Shown piece by piece: positions 62,324 to 64,000 of a stretch of DNA of 64,000 bases. The notes under the pieces are model-generated. The model ran no database searches and was not told the origin of the DNA. It saw only the letters and a list, made by a program, of their open reading frames with translations. The translations under genes were made by a program, and so were the position numbers. The stretch's first letter is position 1. Each line of letters begins with the position of its first letter. Source of the DNA: G965233625 sp965233625 (GTDB lineage: Bacteria > Planctomycetota > Planctomycetia > Pirellulales > Pirellulaceae); the NCBI GenBank assembly GCA_965233625.1, contig OZ247499.1, forward strand, positions 5,642,001-5,706,000, in the 5' to 3' direction.

Positions 62324-64000
62324 TTAATTTTCAGACTGATGGCAGCCATAAATATCTTCTGCGCGCAATCGAACTCCTTGGCGTTCTCGCTCAAGCTTTG
62401 CCCATTCGAGTCCGCGTATGCCGGCTTTGTGAAACCCTGTGTTCTCATGATTCACTAAATCTTGAAACCTCTCTATTCGCCGATCGAAATCTTCTATGGA
62501 TTCAGACCAAAACTTGGGAAAACAGTTGTGCGAGAGCTCGTCGGAAGTCAAACCACAATCCAAGGCAATCGCCGCAAATTCTTCCCACCGTGCGTCAATT
62601 TCTCTGTGTAGCGGCCTTAGGCGATATGATCTCCCGACATGAATCCTGAGCCAGTTGGCGAACAAAATAGTATGCTGGCCGATGATCATGTTAAACAGTT
62701 CGTCGCAGTAATACTGCTCGCTAAACTCAGGGAGCAATGCGAGTCGCTCTTCGTACGTAAGCAACTTGCACGCTGCATGAAATGCGGGACTATCTTCTGG
62801 AAAAATCGAACTTTGGCTACGTAACTGGTGGGTGAGCCATAGGTACGCAAGCGCCTTATCCGTCTTAAGAAGCTCATCTAATTCAAAAGTGTCTGCCGGA
62901 ATGTATTTGGTCGCATTACGCCAGATTGGCTTCAATTCCTTTCTGACTCCACCGTTTCGTTTCCATTCAACCATCGCTGCTTCACCGCGAATTCTTTCGC
63001 GTTCATGTTGAAGCAATTCTGCTATCACTTCGACGGAAACCTCGGTAAGATATTGCAAAACCTGCACTTCGGATGGATCGTCTAAAATCGACGTGGCCAA
63101 ATATATCAGTTCTATCTCAATACCTTGCATTCTAATTATTTGATTTGCTGCGAATTTTTTGTATCGCGCTGAATTCATCAGTTCGAGTAATAACATTTTG
63201 GCAGCATGTTTGTCATCAGTAACCAGACGGCTAATAAATGGCTCTAAGTGTTCCGGTTGGTCGCTGAGTGCTATCATTCTGCGAATCCAATTCTCTGGAG
63301 CGAAGCATGACTTAGCAATCTCACGATATAGTTGGAGTAATCGACCAGTTCCATGGCCAATTCGAAACTCTGCAGCTTCCAAACGAATGTTGATCAATGT
63401 ACTCAATGCAGCATCTTGGCCAGTGTGGATTAGCTTGTCGGCCAGGGCCTTCAGCCTCGTTGCGACTGTATTCTCCACGACCTGCCAGTCTTCACTGTAA
63501 TGGCGAGTGGAAAAAATAAGGTCAAAGTCAGGATCGACGCACACAGTGTTGGAAATACTAGCGCGCGAAAAAAGCACTGATGTGCAAGTTCGCCACGCTC
63601 GCGTGCACTGAGGGGACTTGACAAAATCATTTAACATCTTGTGAGCGGTGTCGCGAAGGAAATCAAGTGTTTCAACAGGGATGCGTGATGATCTGGAATA
63701 CCTCCGCGGATAGACCCAAGATTCGATGCCGTTAAAGAAAGTCCTTGCTGCTGATGTAGGTACACGGTGAAAATTTTTGAGAATTCGCGGCCAAAGCTCG
63801 TCGATCGCTCTGAGCAGTTCCAATGGCCCTATTCCGAAAACATTTCGATACATTCTGTTGTTTCCCGGTTCCACGCGGATATCATCAAAGCCGCAACGTA
63901 GCACCTCCGTCAAAGCCCATACGAACGTTTCTCCGTTGCCTGTACTTCGCTCCTCAAGTACGTCTAGCAAGAGCCGACGTCTCTTAATCGTTTCATCTGT
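62324..64000 (-). CDS. large helical protein of unknown function, cut by window edge
   Basis: At least 558 residues; the frame stays open to base 64000, so the TTG at 63970 is not a start and the N-terminus is outside. It is almost entirely helical (ATRLKALADKLIHTGQDAALSTLINIRLEAAEFRIG, LEPFISRLVTDDKHAAKMLLLELMNSARYKKF, VSVEVIAELLQHERERIRGEAAMVEW). No membrane segment or NTPase motif lies in the visible part. The AT-richer composition and solenoid look recall C-terminal sensor regions of STAND-type proteins, but that is only inference. Confidence 0.6.
   Translation of the reverse strand, partial: TDETIKRRRLLLDVLEERSTGNGETFVWALTEVLRCGFDDIRVEPGNNRMYRNVFGIGPLELLRAIDELWPRILKNFHRVPTSAARTFFNGIESWVYPRRYSRSSRIPVETLDFLRDTAHKMLNDFVKSPQCTRAWRTCTSVLFSRASISNTVCVDPDFDLIFSTRHYSEDWQVVENTVATRLKALADKLIHTGQDAALSTLINIRLEAAEFRIGHGTGRLLQLYREIAKSCFAPENWIRRMIALSDQPEHLEPFISRLVTDDKHAAKMLLLELMNSARYKKFAANQIIRMQGIEIELIYLATSILDDPSEVQVLQYLTEVSVEVIAELLQHERERIRGEAAMVEWKRNGGVRKELKPIWRNATKYIPADTFELDELLKTDKALAYLWLTHQLRSQSSIFPEDSPAFHAACKLLTYEERLALLPEFSEQYYCDELFNMIIGQHTILFANWLRIHVGRSYRLRPLHREIDARWEEFAAIALDCGLTSDELSHNCFPKFWSESIEDFDRRIERFQDLVNHENTGFHKAGIRGLEWAKLERERQGVRLRAEDIYGCHQSEN

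Overview
The window is chromosomal DNA of a planctomycete, moderately GC-rich and apparently free-living. The evidence is the set of families that are hallmarks of Planctomycetota: a DUF1501 protein with a Tat leader, a DUF1080 (3-keto-disaccharide hydrolase type) lectin-like protein, two arylsulfatases with the C-x-P-S-R maturation motif, a DUF1559-type protein ending in the HG-x7-DGSV signature, a TIGR02996-domain protein, a PQQ-type propeller, a Ser/Thr kinase with a C-terminal lectin-like domain, and many secreted or lipoprotein products of unknown function. Short inverted repeats whose chance translations read LTRSASEG / NPKRKRG are also typical of this phylum. The order cannot be fixed from the sequence; a Pirellulales-like relative is a guess.

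Layout. 1-9112: a thioredoxin-like protein cut by the window edge, a toroid-like exported protein, a DUF1080 protein, a 1082-residue subtilase with beta repeats, a DUF1559-like protein and a small membrane protein. 9178-17360: an exported HEAT/TPR-like protein ending in a Hint (intein-like) domain, a radical SAM activase-like protein, a STAS protein, a DUF3127 OB-fold protein with an SSB-like acidic tail, and two tandem paralogous VWA proteins. 17822-28630: a PemK/MazF-type toxin with an unusual partner, a sulfatase-PhoD phosphatase fusion, an endonuclease V-like protein, a parvulin isomerase, a DUF2156 protein, DoxX, a mono-heme protein and two lipoproteins.

28656-33580 is the most unusual part. 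Ten tRNA genes (Phe, Glu, Pro, Lys-TTT, Lys-CTT, Gly, Gln, Ser, Thr, Arg in transcription order) lie head-to-tail on the minus strand. None encodes CCA, several have irregular arms, and nine of ten are followed directly by C-T-Y. Hairpins fill several spacers. A 139-bp terminal-inverted-repeat element sits just upstream, followed by a minus-strand block with a DUF932 protein and an SF2 helicase. Together this looks like an auxiliary, possibly mobile, tRNA array.

34014-45969: a TIGR02996/SUKH-like protein, DUF1501, a MarR regulator with a perfect operator-like inverted repeat, a PQQ-propeller/esterase-like fusion preceded by a 21-bp palindrome, small hypothetical genes around a second inverted-repeat element, a GNAT acetyltransferase and a BON-domain Pro/Ala-rich exported protein. 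46085-50303: three exported hydrolases on the minus strand (sulfatase, alpha/beta hydrolase, purple acid phosphatase). 50508-62127: an Ig/beta-type hypothetical, a transmembrane Ser/Thr kinase, a HEAT lipoprotein, a GT2 plus GT-C-like pair, an AIM24-family protein, a DUF420-like membrane protein, a flippase-like protein and a propeller lipoprotein. 62324-64000 is an AT-richer, partial gene of unknown function.

Most genes look singly transcribed; clear intrinsic terminators were found at seven places. Several starts were moved downstream from the longest frame because a signal peptide, lipobox or Shine-Dalgarno sequence points to an internal start.
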